From Leptolinea sp. UBA5203 (GTDB lineage: Bacteria > Chloroflexota > Anaerolineae > Anaerolineales > Anaerolineaceae), in assembly GCA_002412765.1 (NCBI GenBank), contig DHVR01000075.1, positions 5,282 to 69,281 on the forward strand: DNA of 64,000 nucleotides, written 5' to 3'. The notes beneath the pieces are model-generated. The model saw only the letters and a list, made by a program, of their open reading frames with translations, ran no database searches and had not been told where the DNA came from. Numbering within the stretch: position 1 is the stretch's first letter; every line of letters starts with the position of its first letter. Shown in pieces: positions 8,977-18,790 of the stretch. Both the position numbers and the translations under genes were made by a program.

Positions 8977-11900
8977 TTACTCCCTAAGCATCTGACTAAA
9001 GGTAAGTTTGATCCTTGTACCCTGGTCCCTTATCAGCTCCAGTTTTCCCCCAAGTTGGTGTTCCCCCAGCATGGTAATGAGCTTTAGACCCAGGGTGTTG
9101 GCAGAATGGAGATCCAGGTCGGCTGGAAATCCAATGCCATTATCTGCTACCGATAAGCAATAATCATGACCGTATTGTTTTACTGTAATTTTAATATCCG
9201 CCTGCTGATCTTCAAGAGTAGCCAGCACGGCAGCGGGAAACGCATGTTTAAGCGCATTCGTGATCAACTCATTGATAATCAATCCACAGGGGACAGCAAG
9301 TTGTAAATCCATCTCCACATCTCGGGCATCTATGATGGTTTGGATGGCCTGATCACTTTGCAGAGAAGTTACGAGATTTTGGATTAAGGCTTCCAAATAT
9401 TCTTGAAACCTGATCTTGGATAAATCATCCGATTTATATAAGGTTTCATGCACTGTCGCAATAGATTTGATCCGACCGCCAAGTTCTCCAAATAGATTTT
9501 GCATCTTCTCGTCTGGACTGTTATAACGCTCCATCTCAATCAAACCAAGGATGGCAGCCAGATTATTCTTAACCCGGTGGTGTACTTCACGCAGTAAAAC
9601 TTCTTTCTCGACCAGGGATTTCTGTAAAGCAAGTTCAAGAATTTTACTCTCAGTCACATCTTGAAACGTACCAAAAAATCGAATCACATTTCCAAGACTG
9701 TCATACTGTGGCTCCCCTAGATTATGAATATATCTTAATTCTCCATCCCGCCTGCGAATTCGATAGACGAGGTCCATTTTTTCTCCAGTCTCCAGGCTAT
9801 TGGTATAAGCCTGTTGTACCTTCTCCACGTCGTCTTCGATAATAAATATCCGGTATGCAGCATTGCTGGGAACCCCCATTTGGTCATCCAATCCAAAGAT
9901 ACGAAAGACTTCATCGGTCCACTTGTTGGAATTAGCCACCAGATCAAACTCATAACTCCCCAGGTGGGCTGTCTTTTGAGAGATCTCCAATAATTCCTGC
10001 TGTTTTTGTAATTCCAATTGAGCTTCTTTTCGAGCGTGGATATCCATGATATAACCAGTGACCCGAACCACTTTACCATGCTCCACCACGGGTTTACCAA
10101 TGGTACGGACCCACATCAGATCCCCATGCAATGGCTTGAATCGTGCTTCTATCGCATAGGAGGTGCCATGCTGTACACATGCTTCAAAAGCCTCTTCTAT
10201 GATGGCACGATCCTCCGGATGATAACAATTCAGGCTAAATGTTTTCAATTCCGCAGATTCATTCGGATATTCCTCGGGAGTCAAGCCATGAATACGATAA
10301 ACCTGGTCACTCCAAAAGAGGGTTTTTTCGTCTACCTTCCATTCCCAGGCGCCAGCATGGGTTAATTGTTCCGCTTCATTGTGCAGGGATTCAATTTTCC
10401 TGCGAGCATTTTCAGCTTTTGTGCGATCCACAATGCTCTGAACATTGATCAAAAAGGTATTGATCTGGCTGATATCATCCTCATCATATCCCGACGGACT
10501 GTTAGCCACTGCAGCAACGGAGACAATTTTTCCATCACAAAAGAATGGAACCACCAATAAATTGCGGATGGGTATATGCCCTTCAGGCAGACCTTTCTTG
10601 CCAGGTTGATCTCGTAGATAATCATTGATAATGATCGCCTGATGATCGCGAATAGCCTCCCCCCAAATACCGGCTTTTTCAATCGGGAATAGCTGCGGTT
10701 TATTTTGAATTTCGCATTCCTTCATGGCGGCACCAGACCATGAGTGAATGGTCATCATGCTCTCTGCATCGTCTATGAACCCATAGAAACCGTAGTCACT
10801 GCTGGTCATTCGGGTGACCGTTTCCAATATATGATTGGAGATAATTTTCGGATCGTCAGTATCCTGTAACGCTGCCACACTCCATAAAGCCTGCAGCCTC
10901 ATATTCGCAGATTGCAATTTTTCTTCGGCTTCTTTTCGGTCCGTAATATCATGGTTGAGAATTAATGTCGACATTTCGCCGTGCAACAGCGCAGGGACCG
11001 AGGTTGATTCCGCAATCCTAACTTTCCCATTTTTTTGCAAAATCTTTAGCTCTACCGTTTGATTCGGCTGACCATTTTTTAATCCCTGGATGCGTTCTTG
11101 AAGCACTGGAATGGAATCGGGGTGAATAGTTTCCGTGACATGTTTACCGATAAATTCCTCCAGCGAGCCATAACCTAGGTTTCTTAATCCTGCTGGATTG
11201 CTATATGTATAAATTCCCTGACGGGCAAGAAAAATCGGAGTTGGCAAAGATTCAACCAGATGATAATAACGCGCTTCGCTGACTTGTAAATCATCCAAAA
11301 GCCGATTCTTCTCGGTTAAGATATGCGCCAATTGAATGTTTGAATAACTCAATGATGAGATCAGGCTCGATAGTTTTGTGTAAAAATTCATCACGGTAGC
11401 AACGGTTTCCGGACTCAACCGAGGGACTTTATTCAAGGCCTCAAGATATGCTTTCTCTTCAAAACCGTATCGTTTTGCTTGCTTCCGAAATACTTCCACA
11501 TCCAAAATTTCATCTTCGAAAAAGAATTGACCTAAAAATATATTTCCCACATGGCGGTTATTTAACATCAGAGGCGTGGAAATATCCCACATATTATTTT
11601 TACACTTATAAAATTTAAAAGTTCCCGGCATAACATTTTGAGACAACTCACTATCACTCATCATGCAATTCTTAAGGGTTTCAGGGTTGCATCGATGAAA
11701 TTTTGTGCAAATTTCCTGCCAACCTTTAGCCACTAGAACTTTGCCATTTAAATCAACAATGCCAATCACATAAGGAGTCAATTCACAAAAATCATCCAAC
11801 ATGGAATTCAATGCATCCCAATCGATCAAATCAGCCAATTCCAAGGTGTCAACATCGCCATCCGGTGTGGTAATCGCCAATAAACGTTTACGAATACTGG

Positions 11901-13215
11901 CTTCACTTTCAACTAATTTCTGTTCCGATTCGATACGGTCGGAAATATCATGAGAAATACCCAAAAGAGTAGGCTCTCCACCTGCATCGTCGATAAGTAG
12001 CGAAGCACTGGTTGTATGCCAGCGCCATAGTCCGTTCTTGGAAATGATTCGATATTCAAGACCGCTATGCTTTCCCCCTTCGTTAAATACCTTTTGTAAA
12101 AATTCACTGCAATAGGCGATATCATCCGGATGAACATACTCCTGATAGGGTTTTCCAAGTGCTTTTTCCGGTAACCCTCCAAAAACTTCCTCCCAATTAG
12201 AGGAAATGTATTGAAACCGACCCTCCCGATCCAGGGTAAAAACCGTATCATTGGCATTTTCCACAAAGGAACGGAAACGTTGTTCGCTGGCTTTCAGTTG
12301 TTCTTCCACTTTTTTGCGGTCAGCAATATCCCACACCAGATCGGTAAAATAGGAAACAATTTTGAGATCCTCCCCATCATAATCCATTGATTTGTTGCCC
12401 ACACCCAATACGGCAACAATTAACTCGTTCCGAAAAACAGGCACAACCAGTTCCCGTACAACGGGCGAATGCCCTTGCGGGAGTCCTCTCTTGTTGGTCA
12501 GCGAGGCATACTCATTATGGATGACAGGTTTTCGCTCGCGAATACAATCCGCCCACACACCGGCTTCGTCAACATCATAATGCGATCCTTTTCCATCCGC
12601 CTTGCAGTAGGTTTGCATGGTTTTTGTCGACCAGGTTTGCAGCGAAATAGTCCTCTGGTCCGACTCTATAAAATGAAAAAAGCCGACTTCACTATCGGTC
12701 AACTGACAAATTTGATCCAGACTTTCTTGCAGCAGCTCATCCAATGAATGGTGAGTGGCATAGGTCAATAAGTGAAAGCGGGCTGAATTTAATAATTCGA
12801 GGGATTGGTAATTAACAGGAGTTACCTGGATCGATCGAGACAAATCCAGGCATTTTTGAAGGATGGCCGGCAATTGATCCAGATGGTGTTTGAAAAGAAA
12901 ATGATCCACACCCGCACGGACAGCCTCCAGAATGGGGCCTTCGTCCACAGGTTCCGCAATAACGATTATTTTATTTTCAGGTGCTTGTTGATGGATTTGC
13001 TGAATAAATTTTCCAATCCCTTTGCCAGCAGCCTGGCAATCCAAAAGACACAGCTGTGGAACAAAAGAGTCTAGTTTTTCTAAAAAGCTTTCCTGAGAAA
13101 TGGCAAATCTTAAAGTATATTTTTCTGCATGATCATTCAAATGGGTTCGGATTTGATCGCCATCCAAAGAACCATTAAGAAGTATCAGAATGCGTATTGG
13201 GGTATAAGAATTCAT
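8977..13215 (-). CDS. Hybrid-like sensor histidine kinase (pseudo-REC, GAF, PAS, PocR, HisKA_2)
   Basis: 1412 aa and soluble, with no membrane segment. The N-terminus (1-125) resembles a receiver with D59, but the acidic pair is replaced by N/G, so it is degenerate. Next come a GAF domain (about 155-300), a PAS domain (about 305-430), and a PocR-type ligand domain (about 455-620; it starts IDWDALNSMLDDF and has Cys in CTKFHRC, NCMM and YKCKNN). A PAS, a second GAF and two PAS domains follow. The kinase core has H-box EVHHRVKNNL with His 1212/1213, N-box NELITNALKHAF (about 1315) and DNGIGF (about 1358), as in HisKA_2/HWE-like kinases. GAGGATCC precedes the ATG. It is the first gene of the c-di-GMP operon and probably phosphorylates D55 of the next protein. 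Confidence 0.88.
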   Translation of the reverse strand: MNSYTPIRILILLNGSLDGDQIRTHLNDHAEKYTLRFAISQESFLEKLDSFVPQLCLLDCQAAGKGIGKFIQQIHQQAPENKIIVIAEPVDEGPILEAVRAGVDHFLFKHHLDQLPAILQKCLDLSRSIQVTPVNYQSLELLNSARFHLLTYATHHSLDELLQESLDQICQLTDSEVGFFHFIESDQRTISLQTWSTKTMQTYCKADGKGSHYDVDEAGVWADCIRERKPVIHNEYASLTNKRGLPQGHSPVVRELVVPVFRNELIVAVLGVGNKSMDYDGEDLKIVSYFTDLVWDIADRKKVEEQLKASEQRFRSFVENANDTVFTLDREGRFQYISSNWEEVFGGLPEKALGKPYQEYVHPDDIAYCSEFLQKVFNEGGKHSGLEYRIISKNGLWRWHTTSASLLIDDAGGEPTLLGISHDISDRIESEQKLVESEASIRKRLLAITTPDGDVDTLELADLIDWDALNSMLDDFCELTPYVIGIVDLNGKVLVAKGWQEICTKFHRCNPETLKNCMMSDSELSQNVMPGTFKFYKCKNNMWDISTPLMLNNRHVGNIFLGQFFFEDEILDVEVFRKQAKRYGFEEKAYLEALNKVPRLSPETVATVMNFYTKLSSLISSLSYSNIQLAHILTEKNRLLDDLQVSEARYYHLVESLPTPIFLARQGIYTYSNPAGLRNLGYGSLEEFIGKHVTETIHPDSIPVLQERIQGLKNGQPNQTVELKILQKNGKVRIAESTSVPALLHGEMSTLILNHDITDRKEAEEKLQSANMRLQALWSVAALQDTDDPKIISNHILETVTRMTSSDYGFYGFIDDAESMMTIHSWSGAAMKECEIQNKPQLFPIEKAGIWGEAIRDHQAIIINDYLRDQPGKKGLPEGHIPIRNLLVVPFFCDGKIVSVAAVANSPSGYDEDDISQINTFLINVQSIVDRTKAENARRKIESLHNEAEQLTHAGAWEWKVDEKTLFWSDQVYRIHGLTPEEYPNESAELKTFSLNCYHPEDRAIIEEAFEACVQHGTSYAIEARFKPLHGDLMWVRTIGKPVVEHGKVVRVTGYIMDIHARKEAQLELQKQQELLEISQKTAHLGSYEFDLVANSNKWTDEVFRIFGLDDQMGVPSNAAYRIFIIEDDVEKVQQAYTNSLETGEKMDLVYRIRRRDGELRYIHNLGEPQYDSLGNVIRFFGTFQDVTESKILELALQKSLVEKEVLLREVHHRVKNNLAAILGLIEMERYNSPDEKMQNLFGELGGRIKSIATVHETLYKSDDLSKIRFQEYLEALIQNLVTSLQSDQAIQTIIDARDVEMDLQLAVPCGLIINELITNALKHAFPAAVLATLEDQQADIKITVKQYGHDYCLSVADNGIGFPADLDLHSANTLGLKLITMLGEHQLGGKLELIRDQGTRIKLTFSQMLRE

Positions 13216-13426
13216 GGATCCTCAACAGTTTAGTTTCATTGCATGGTTTGATCATGCGAGAAGTCTTAATTTTTTCGCAAGCTTTTGATCTGATCGTTCG
13301 ACCTGTTTTCTCTTATAAATCAAACCTTTTTCAAGTTCATTACCAGTGAACAGGAGGACTCGAAACCTTTACCAGATCATCACATGATTTGAGGGCTCCA
13401 TAACCCAGTTTTATGCAATACCTTTT

Positions 13427-13455
13427 ATTATGCTTTTTATTCGATTATGATTCAA
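13427..13455 (-). promoter_or_regulatory. Candidate sigma-70 promoter of the kinase/HD-GYP/GGDEF operon
   Basis: On the minus strand TTGAAT (13450-13455) and CATAAT (13427-13432) are separated by exactly 17 bases. Transcription would start near 13420 and leave a leader of about 205 bases. It is a motif match only, in AT-rich sequence. Confidence 0.4.
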
Positions 13456-13591
13456 TTTCTATATAATAGTATAAACATCCCATTTAAAGAATTCTGTTAA
13501 ATTCCTATGAAATTTCGACAAAACGCTCATAAAACATATAGGAACCAAATCTGGAACAAATCAAGACAACCTTTTCAATAATATTGTACTT

Positions 13592-13627
13592 TGGGTAGCA
13601 ATCAAATGTGTAATCGATTGCTACCCA
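13592..13627 (-). terminator. Hairpin downstream of the chemoreceptor pseudogene
   Basis: A perfect 12-bp stem, TGGGTAGCAATC (13592-13603) with GATTGCTACCCA (13616-13627), around a 12-base loop. It sits 65 bases after the stop at 13693. There is no strong U-tract after it, so termination may be weak or it may be a 3' stabiliser. Confidence 0.45.
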
Positions 13628-13692
13628 TAGTAAATTATGACTAAAACGTTCCACTATTGATTGGAAAACCCATTAATTTACCGATTATTCAT

Positions 13693-15526
13693 TTATATTT
13701 TAAGTTTGAATTGTCCAACGACAACCTGTAACTCTCTTGCCATTTCAGATAACGAAGCTGCCGAAGCAGTAACTTCTTCCACCTGAGCGCTCATCTCTTC
13801 TGAGCTGGCACTCACTTCTTCAATGGCCGCGCTGTTCTCTTCACTGACACTGGCGATATTCTCAATAGTTTGAGTAATTTCAAATGCATTAGTCTCCAAA
13901 ACTTTGGAGGATCGACTATTTTCTTCTACAACTTTTGCTACCTGATCTATCGAGGCAATCAATTCGTCCGATGCACTCCCAATAGCTTTGGCAGAATCAT
14001 CTGTCATCTTAACAGCTTCCCCCACCGTTTGTCGAATTACCTTCACAAGATTGGAAATTTCTTTGGATGCAGTAGAGGATCGCTCAGCCAACTTACGTAC
14101 TTCATCCGCAACCACTGCAAAGCCTTTGCCTTGCTCCCCAGCTCGGGCAGCTTCAATGGCGGCATTTAATGCCAGTAAGTTGGTTTGACCAGCAATGTCT
14201 TCAATGGTCTCCACAATGATGCCAATGAGTTCTGATTTCTCTCCGGTTTCTTGAACCTTGAGCGCCGACCCCCGTATCTGATCAGCAATCCCTCCCTGGC
14301 TTGTAATTAAATGGGTTACTGCAGCCACTTTTTCAACTGCCTCAGATTGTTGTTTTACACCACGGCCCACTCCTGCTATAACGCCATTCACCTGTTCAAT
14401 AAGAACCATCGCTCTGTTTACGGCATCACTTTGTTCAGCACTTCCCTTTGCAATTTCAGAAATCGTGGCAGCAATTTGCGAAGTCGCCTGGCCAGCTTGA
14501 TTGGACGAACCTGCCATTTGCTTTGAAGCTTCGCTCAAGTTATGCGTATTGCCAACAACGGTATGGATTGCTTGATGCAGCATATCCCGAGCTTTCATTA
14601 AACCCTGATTAACAAGGACAAACTTTTGGTAAACCTCTTCAGTATGGGAATTGGCTTGGGGCAGGTCCTGAACAACAAAATCCAGCTCTCCCAAAGCCAA
14701 ACTATCCAGATATCCGCTCAACTGGTTGACTGCCACTTCTTGATATTTTCCACTGGCAATTAATGTACTAATATCCTGGACAACTTCGACATGACCAACT
14801 TTTTCCCCTTTGGTATTCACCAGATAGGCAGAATCTACGCGATAGTCCCCACCGGCTTGATTAAAATAGGTAAGGAGAAAGTTCTTTCGTAAAACGGGCG
14901 ATCCCGCAATTTTCAGTATTACAAATATTAGCATTCCATTCATTACAGGCATGCCCTACAACATCCTGACGTTTAATACCCAGCATGCCTTCAACAGGCT
15001 TATTGATAAACGTCCAGTTCATATTCATATCGGTGATGGATAAAGGGAAAGGTATGGAATCCAGGATGTTTTCATACCAGAATAACTTCTCCTTCAGTAA
15101 ATCCACCAATTGTTGGATTTTATTGGATAATTCAGTGATTTCATTTTCGTTATTGATAAGTTTGGAGCCTATACTTTTATCCTTGGCAGCATCATTTACC
15201 ATTAATTTTTCTTCCATGATGCCATTAACAACATCGTGCATTTGATTTATTGGTTTAATTAATAATCGAGCAATAAATACATAAGTTGCCCAGATTGAAG
15301 CGATACCAATCAGGATGGCAATCGCCATCACCAATAAAGTAAATCCTGCTTTGGCAACTAAATATGAAGCAAGCATATTGAAACCAATAGCGCCAAATAG
15401 AATTCCCATCAGTTTAACTTTGATTGATTTCGTAAATTTCAACCAAATTACCAATTGACACACCCCCAATACCCCTACCACTATGAGTGAAAAAATCCCC
15501 AGATTAGCGAACGATATTGAATCCAT
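13693..15526 (-). pseudogene. PAS-type methyl-accepting chemotaxis protein split by a +1 frameshift
   Basis: Two overlapping frames form one chemoreceptor. The 5' part (15526 to 14861) has membrane segments at about 10-30 and 40-80, a HAMP region and a PAS domain ending in a C-x7-C-x4-C motif (CNEWNANICNTENCG). The 3' part (open to 13693) finishes the PAS domain (TYFNQAGGDYRVDSAYLV, VEVVQDIS) and carries a full signalling domain with the conserved hairpin tip. Removing one A from the AAAA run at 14891-14894 restores A-R-L-R-K-N-F-L-L-T and joins the frames perfectly, which pinpoints a one-base insertion. It may be a real inactivating mutation, phase variation at the short run, or an assembly error. 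AGAGGAG precedes the start. The tip reads EDIAGQTN and AGEQGKG, slightly different from the other three receptors. Confidence 0.8.
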
Positions 15527-15866
15527 CCAAACACACTCCTCTAACTGTAAATGATCTCAACGGGGGAAAAATCAAACGATATAAAGTATTAATAGTTTTT
15601 AGCTTCGGTAGAGCCTGAACTTATCAAATCCATCCACATTAAGTATAGAATTATTAGGGTTAAATTCACGTTAAAGGAAGATGAATTATTTTTAAAAAAT
15701 TTTACTTCTTACCAATTAGGTCTGAGTTAATTACTAATCATTGGATATATATGTGACCCTATTAGAAAATAAACGTAGCCGAAAAGTCCAGCTACGTTTA
15801 TTTCTGTTTCATTGAGGGGAGTATTGAATTAGCGATATTCAATCATTTGCTAGTTTTATTACTTGA
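15527..15866. other. Intergenic region between two chemoreceptor genes
   Basis: 340 bases, AT-rich, no gene. The half near 15767-15803 holds the hairpin that probably ends the dCache receptor transcript. The half near 15527 should hold the promoter of the frameshifted receptor; no clear sigma-70 or sigma-28 box was recognised. Confidence 0.5.
15767..15803 (-). terminator. Intrinsic terminator of the dCache chemoreceptor gene
   Basis: A perfect 13-bp stem, AAATAAACGTAGC (15767-15779) with GCTACGTTTATTT (15791-15803), and an 11-base loop. On the minus strand the stem ends in TTTATTTTC, a U-rich exit. It lies about 65 bases after the stop at 15867. Confidence 0.65.
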
Positions 15867-18185
15867 TCATTCCTCTCGTAACTTAAACCTGCCAACAATA
15901 ACCTGTAACTCGCTGGCCATCTCGGATAACGACGCAGCCGAAGCGGTTACTTCTTCTACTTGAGCGCTCATCTCTTCGGTACTTGCGCTCACTTGTTCGA
16001 TTGCGGCGCTGTTCTCTTCACTGACGCTGGCAATGCTCTCAATCGCTTGATTGACTTCATTGGAATTAGCCGCCATCTCTTCTGTTGCAGCCGTGTTTTC
16101 TTCCACCACAGCAGAGACAGAATCCACAGCGTTCACCAATTCACTGGCAAACTCATTCATTTTTTCAGCGGCTTCGCCTGCCTGAATGGCCTGTCGATTG
16201 ACCGCTTCCGCAGCATTCAAAATATCCGAGAGCGCCGTGCCGGCTTTGTTGGCGCTTTGAACGCCAATCTCCACTTCTTTAGAGCCATCTTCCATGGCCT
16301 TTACTGCCTCGGCAACCGTTTTCTGGATGCCATTGATCAGATTGCCAATTTCCTTTGTCGCCTGGGAAGAACGTTCGGCCAATTTGCGAACCTCATCCGC
16401 CACAACTGCAAACCCCTTGCCATGTTCGCCAGCACGCGCTGCCTCAATAGCTGCATTGAGCGCCAGCAAATTGGTCTGGGAGGCAATATCCTCAATGGTC
16501 TCCACAATGGCGCCAATCTCTTCAGAGCGCAGTCCCATTTCCTGGACTTTCTCAGCCGAAAGACCCACTTTGGTTTTAATATTTTGCATCCCCGAGAGGG
16601 TTTCCTCAACGGTCTGAACACCGCTTCTGGCTGCTACGGCAGCGGCGGCAGAATCGGAAATCACCGAAGCCGCGTTGCCAGCCACCTGCTGAATGGCTAC
16701 ATTGATCTGGGCTGTCACTTCACTGGCTTTCACAATCGCCTGGCTTTGTTCCTGAGCCCCCTTGGCTACCCCTTCAATGGCGTGGGACATCTGCTCCACT
16801 GAAAAGGCTGTCTTATTGACGGCTTCCGCCTGGTCTGCTGTGCCTGTGGCTACTTGTTGAACGGTGGTATTGATCTGAGTGGTCGCCTGCCCGGCTTGTT
16901 GGGCTGCATCCGCTAATTCTGCTGAAGCAATTCCAAGATGGTTGGCGTTATCAGCAACCTGACCAATGGATTCACGCAAATTGTTCACCATAAGCTTAAA
17001 AGCATGACCTAACTCATCTTTTTCCGACATAGGCGTGACAACCACAGTGAGATCATTTTTTGCAATCACCTGCGCCACCTCGGCTCCATTTTGCATGTAC
17101 TGGATGACTCCGGCAAACGCCTTTCCGATATCCCCAATTTCATCTTTCCGAAGCAAAATGAGTTCGGTAACTTTTTTATCTTGATCACGGACCAAATCAC
17201 CCACAGCCACGGCCTTGCCTGACTTAACCAGCACAGACAATGGTTTGGTGATTGAATTACTGATGAATAAACCCAGGAAGAATACAAAAATAATACTAAC
17301 TGCCACTATCAACACGGAAAGGATCGCCATTTGAGTGGAAGCCGCATTGGCTTCGCGGGTTTCTTTCTCTACGATCAAACCCATGTTCAATTCCGGTATC
17401 CAGGTATAATTCCCGATGACCTCTTTTCCCAGGAAATTCTTGTAGGTTGATTCACCGGAAGTCCCAGCCTGAAGGGCCAATCCGGCTTCCGTATTTACCT
17501 GGTACTCCAATTCGGGCCGTTCTTTAAACAAACCGGCTGCTTTCATCTCTTCGGAAAAACGAGGGGCGGTTATCAAAATCCCTTGCTGGTTGACCAAATA
17601 CGCGTCCGATGTTTCTCCTGTAAAAGCACTCATCAACTGTTCTTGAACTGAGGTGACCGGGACGACCAGCCCCACCACACCTACCATTTCATTTTTACTG
17701 TAAACCGGCTCCGCAAAAACAATCATGGTATTCCCTGTTGCTTTCGAGATCAGCACATCCGAAATGGCAGTTTTTCCACTCAGGGCAACATCCATATAGG
17801 ACCTTTCCGTCAGGTCGAGTTTGGAACCGTCATTGACTGCAATGGATTTTTTATTCAGTCCGGTCACAAAGACAGTTTCGTAAACCTGCCATAATTCATC
17901 ATATTGTTTCACGGCTTCTGCAGCGGAATCCGGATCCATACCCGCCACCCTGGAGAGTGATGCCAGGGATTTTGCATCTTGAACTCGTTCCCCCGCCCAA
18001 TCAATCATGTAGGACCTGGTGTTTTCACTAACCATATGCTGCGTCTCACCCACCGCTGTTTCCAGTGCTTTTTGAGCCGTACTATAACTAAGACTTGCAC
18101 TAACCAGAACAGGTAATAAGCCAATCAACAGCATCGAAATGATTAGCTTGGCACGCATTCGTATATTATTTATCCAGGTAACCAT
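15867..18185 (-). CDS. Methyl-accepting chemotaxis protein with dCache-type sensor
   Basis: 772 aa. One membrane helix at about 13-35 and a second at about 290-312 flank an extracytoplasmic region of about 250 residues. Its order of strands and motifs (the SYMDVALSGKTAISDVLIS and VGLVVPVTSVQEQL blocks) fits a double Cache domain, the class that binds amino acids, amines, purines or carboxylates. HAMP follows (about 313-365), then the long helical signalling domain (about 480-770) with the conserved tip EDIASQTNLLALNAAIEAAR. GGAGG lies six bases before the ATG. No C-terminal CheR/CheB-docking pentapeptide is seen. Transcribed alone, with its own terminator. The ligand is not predictable from sequence alone. 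Confidence 0.9.
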   Translation of the reverse strand: MVTWINNIRMRAKLIISMLLIGLLPVLVSASLSYSTAQKALETAVGETQHMVSENTRSYMIDWAGERVQDAKSLASLSRVAGMDPDSAAEAVKQYDELWQVYETVFVTGLNKKSIAVNDGSKLDLTERSYMDVALSGKTAISDVLISKATGNTMIVFAEPVYSKNEMVGVVGLVVPVTSVQEQLMSAFTGETSDAYLVNQQGILITAPRFSEEMKAAGLFKERPELEYQVNTEAGLALQAGTSGESTYKNFLGKEVIGNYTWIPELNMGLIVEKETREANAASTQMAILSVLIVAVSIIFVFFLGLFISNSITKPLSVLVKSGKAVAVGDLVRDQDKKVTELILLRKDEIGDIGKAFAGVIQYMQNGAEVAQVIAKNDLTVVVTPMSEKDELGHAFKLMVNNLRESIGQVADNANHLGIASAELADAAQQAGQATTQINTTVQQVATGTADQAEAVNKTAFSVEQMSHAIEGVAKGAQEQSQAIVKASEVTAQINVAIQQVAGNAASVISDSAAAAVAARSGVQTVEETLSGMQNIKTKVGLSAEKVQEMGLRSEEIGAIVETIEDIASQTNLLALNAAIEAARAGEHGKGFAVVADEVRKLAERSSQATKEIGNLINGIQKTVAEAVKAMEDGSKEVEIGVQSANKAGTALSDILNAAEAVNRQAIQAGEAAEKMNEFASELVNAVDSVSAVVEENTAATEEMAANSNEVNQAIESIASVSEENSAAIEQVSASTEEMSAQVEEVTASAASLSEMASELQVIVGRFKLREE

Positions 18186-18790
18186 GTAAAACCTCCAGTA
18201 ATCTATAAACCTCTAAATAAAACCCAATAAGTCTATCTTTCGAAAACACTTCATGTTCTTCAAAATTCAACCACCACATCCAGACAGTATCTGGAACATC
18301 TCTACCTTAGAATATAGACAATATTGACCTCTATTCCTGTAAATAAGAGATAAAAGTAGAATTAAGGTCAACTAAATTTATCTGTTTGATTTCACAGTTA
18401 ATCGCAAGCAGTAGCTCATTACAGTAGCTAAAACCCCAAAACAGTGAAATATTACGGGGTGATTCATAAAAATGGAATAAATTCTGTCTTGAATAAACAA
18501 CCCACTGAACAGATTAAAAAGCAACCAGGGCGTGGAAACCCACTTCTCTAGTTACTTAAGTCTATTAGGTATGAGGAAAATCTGACCATTAGCTTGCGAC
18601 TGGCAGGTCTATTGGATCCCTTCTTTTCACCGGACTAAATAACCGTTTCCAAAGAGAGCAGATTTACAAACCATTCATCCAGATTTGCATTCCGATAATA
18701 AAAGCATTATCTACTGGGTTGAACAATTTCCGCTTGCCACTCTAAACAATTTGTGCGCTGCCCTAAAAGCACTATTAGAACTTTCCAGAT
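18186..18790. other. Gene-free 605-base gap between two chemoreceptor genes
   Basis: No credible gene on either strand. It must hold the promoter of the dCache receptor (start 18185) and the 3' end of the next receptor (stop 18791). A short direct repeat, CAGTAGCT, occurs at 18409-18416 and 18422-18429 with a period of 13 bases. No terminator or known RNA was recognised. Confidence 0.5.

Larger units (their letters stand above)
13216..13692. other. Intergenic region upstream of the kinase operon
   Basis: 477 bases, AT-rich and without a credible gene. It holds a promoter candidate for the kinase operon (13427-13455) and a hairpin (13592-13627) about 65 bases after the stop of the chemoreceptor gene. 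The predicted leader of about 200 bases was read for a c-di-GMP (GEMM) riboswitch core and none was recognised. Confidence 0.6.

Noticed and set aside
13321..13400. GGTTTCGAGTCC on the minus strand, like a tRNA T-loop
   Set aside because: The flanking bases do not pair as a T-stem and no acceptor or anticodon arm can be drawn.
13216..13420. Possible c-di-GMP riboswitch in the kinase operon leader
   Set aside because: No GEMM core was recognised; only the long leader and the gene content suggest it.
15960..16802. 280-codon open frame antisense to the dCache chemoreceptor gene
   Set aside because: It is a shadow of the signalling-domain codons; similar antisense frames appear in all four receptor genes, with no SD and no protein-like domain.
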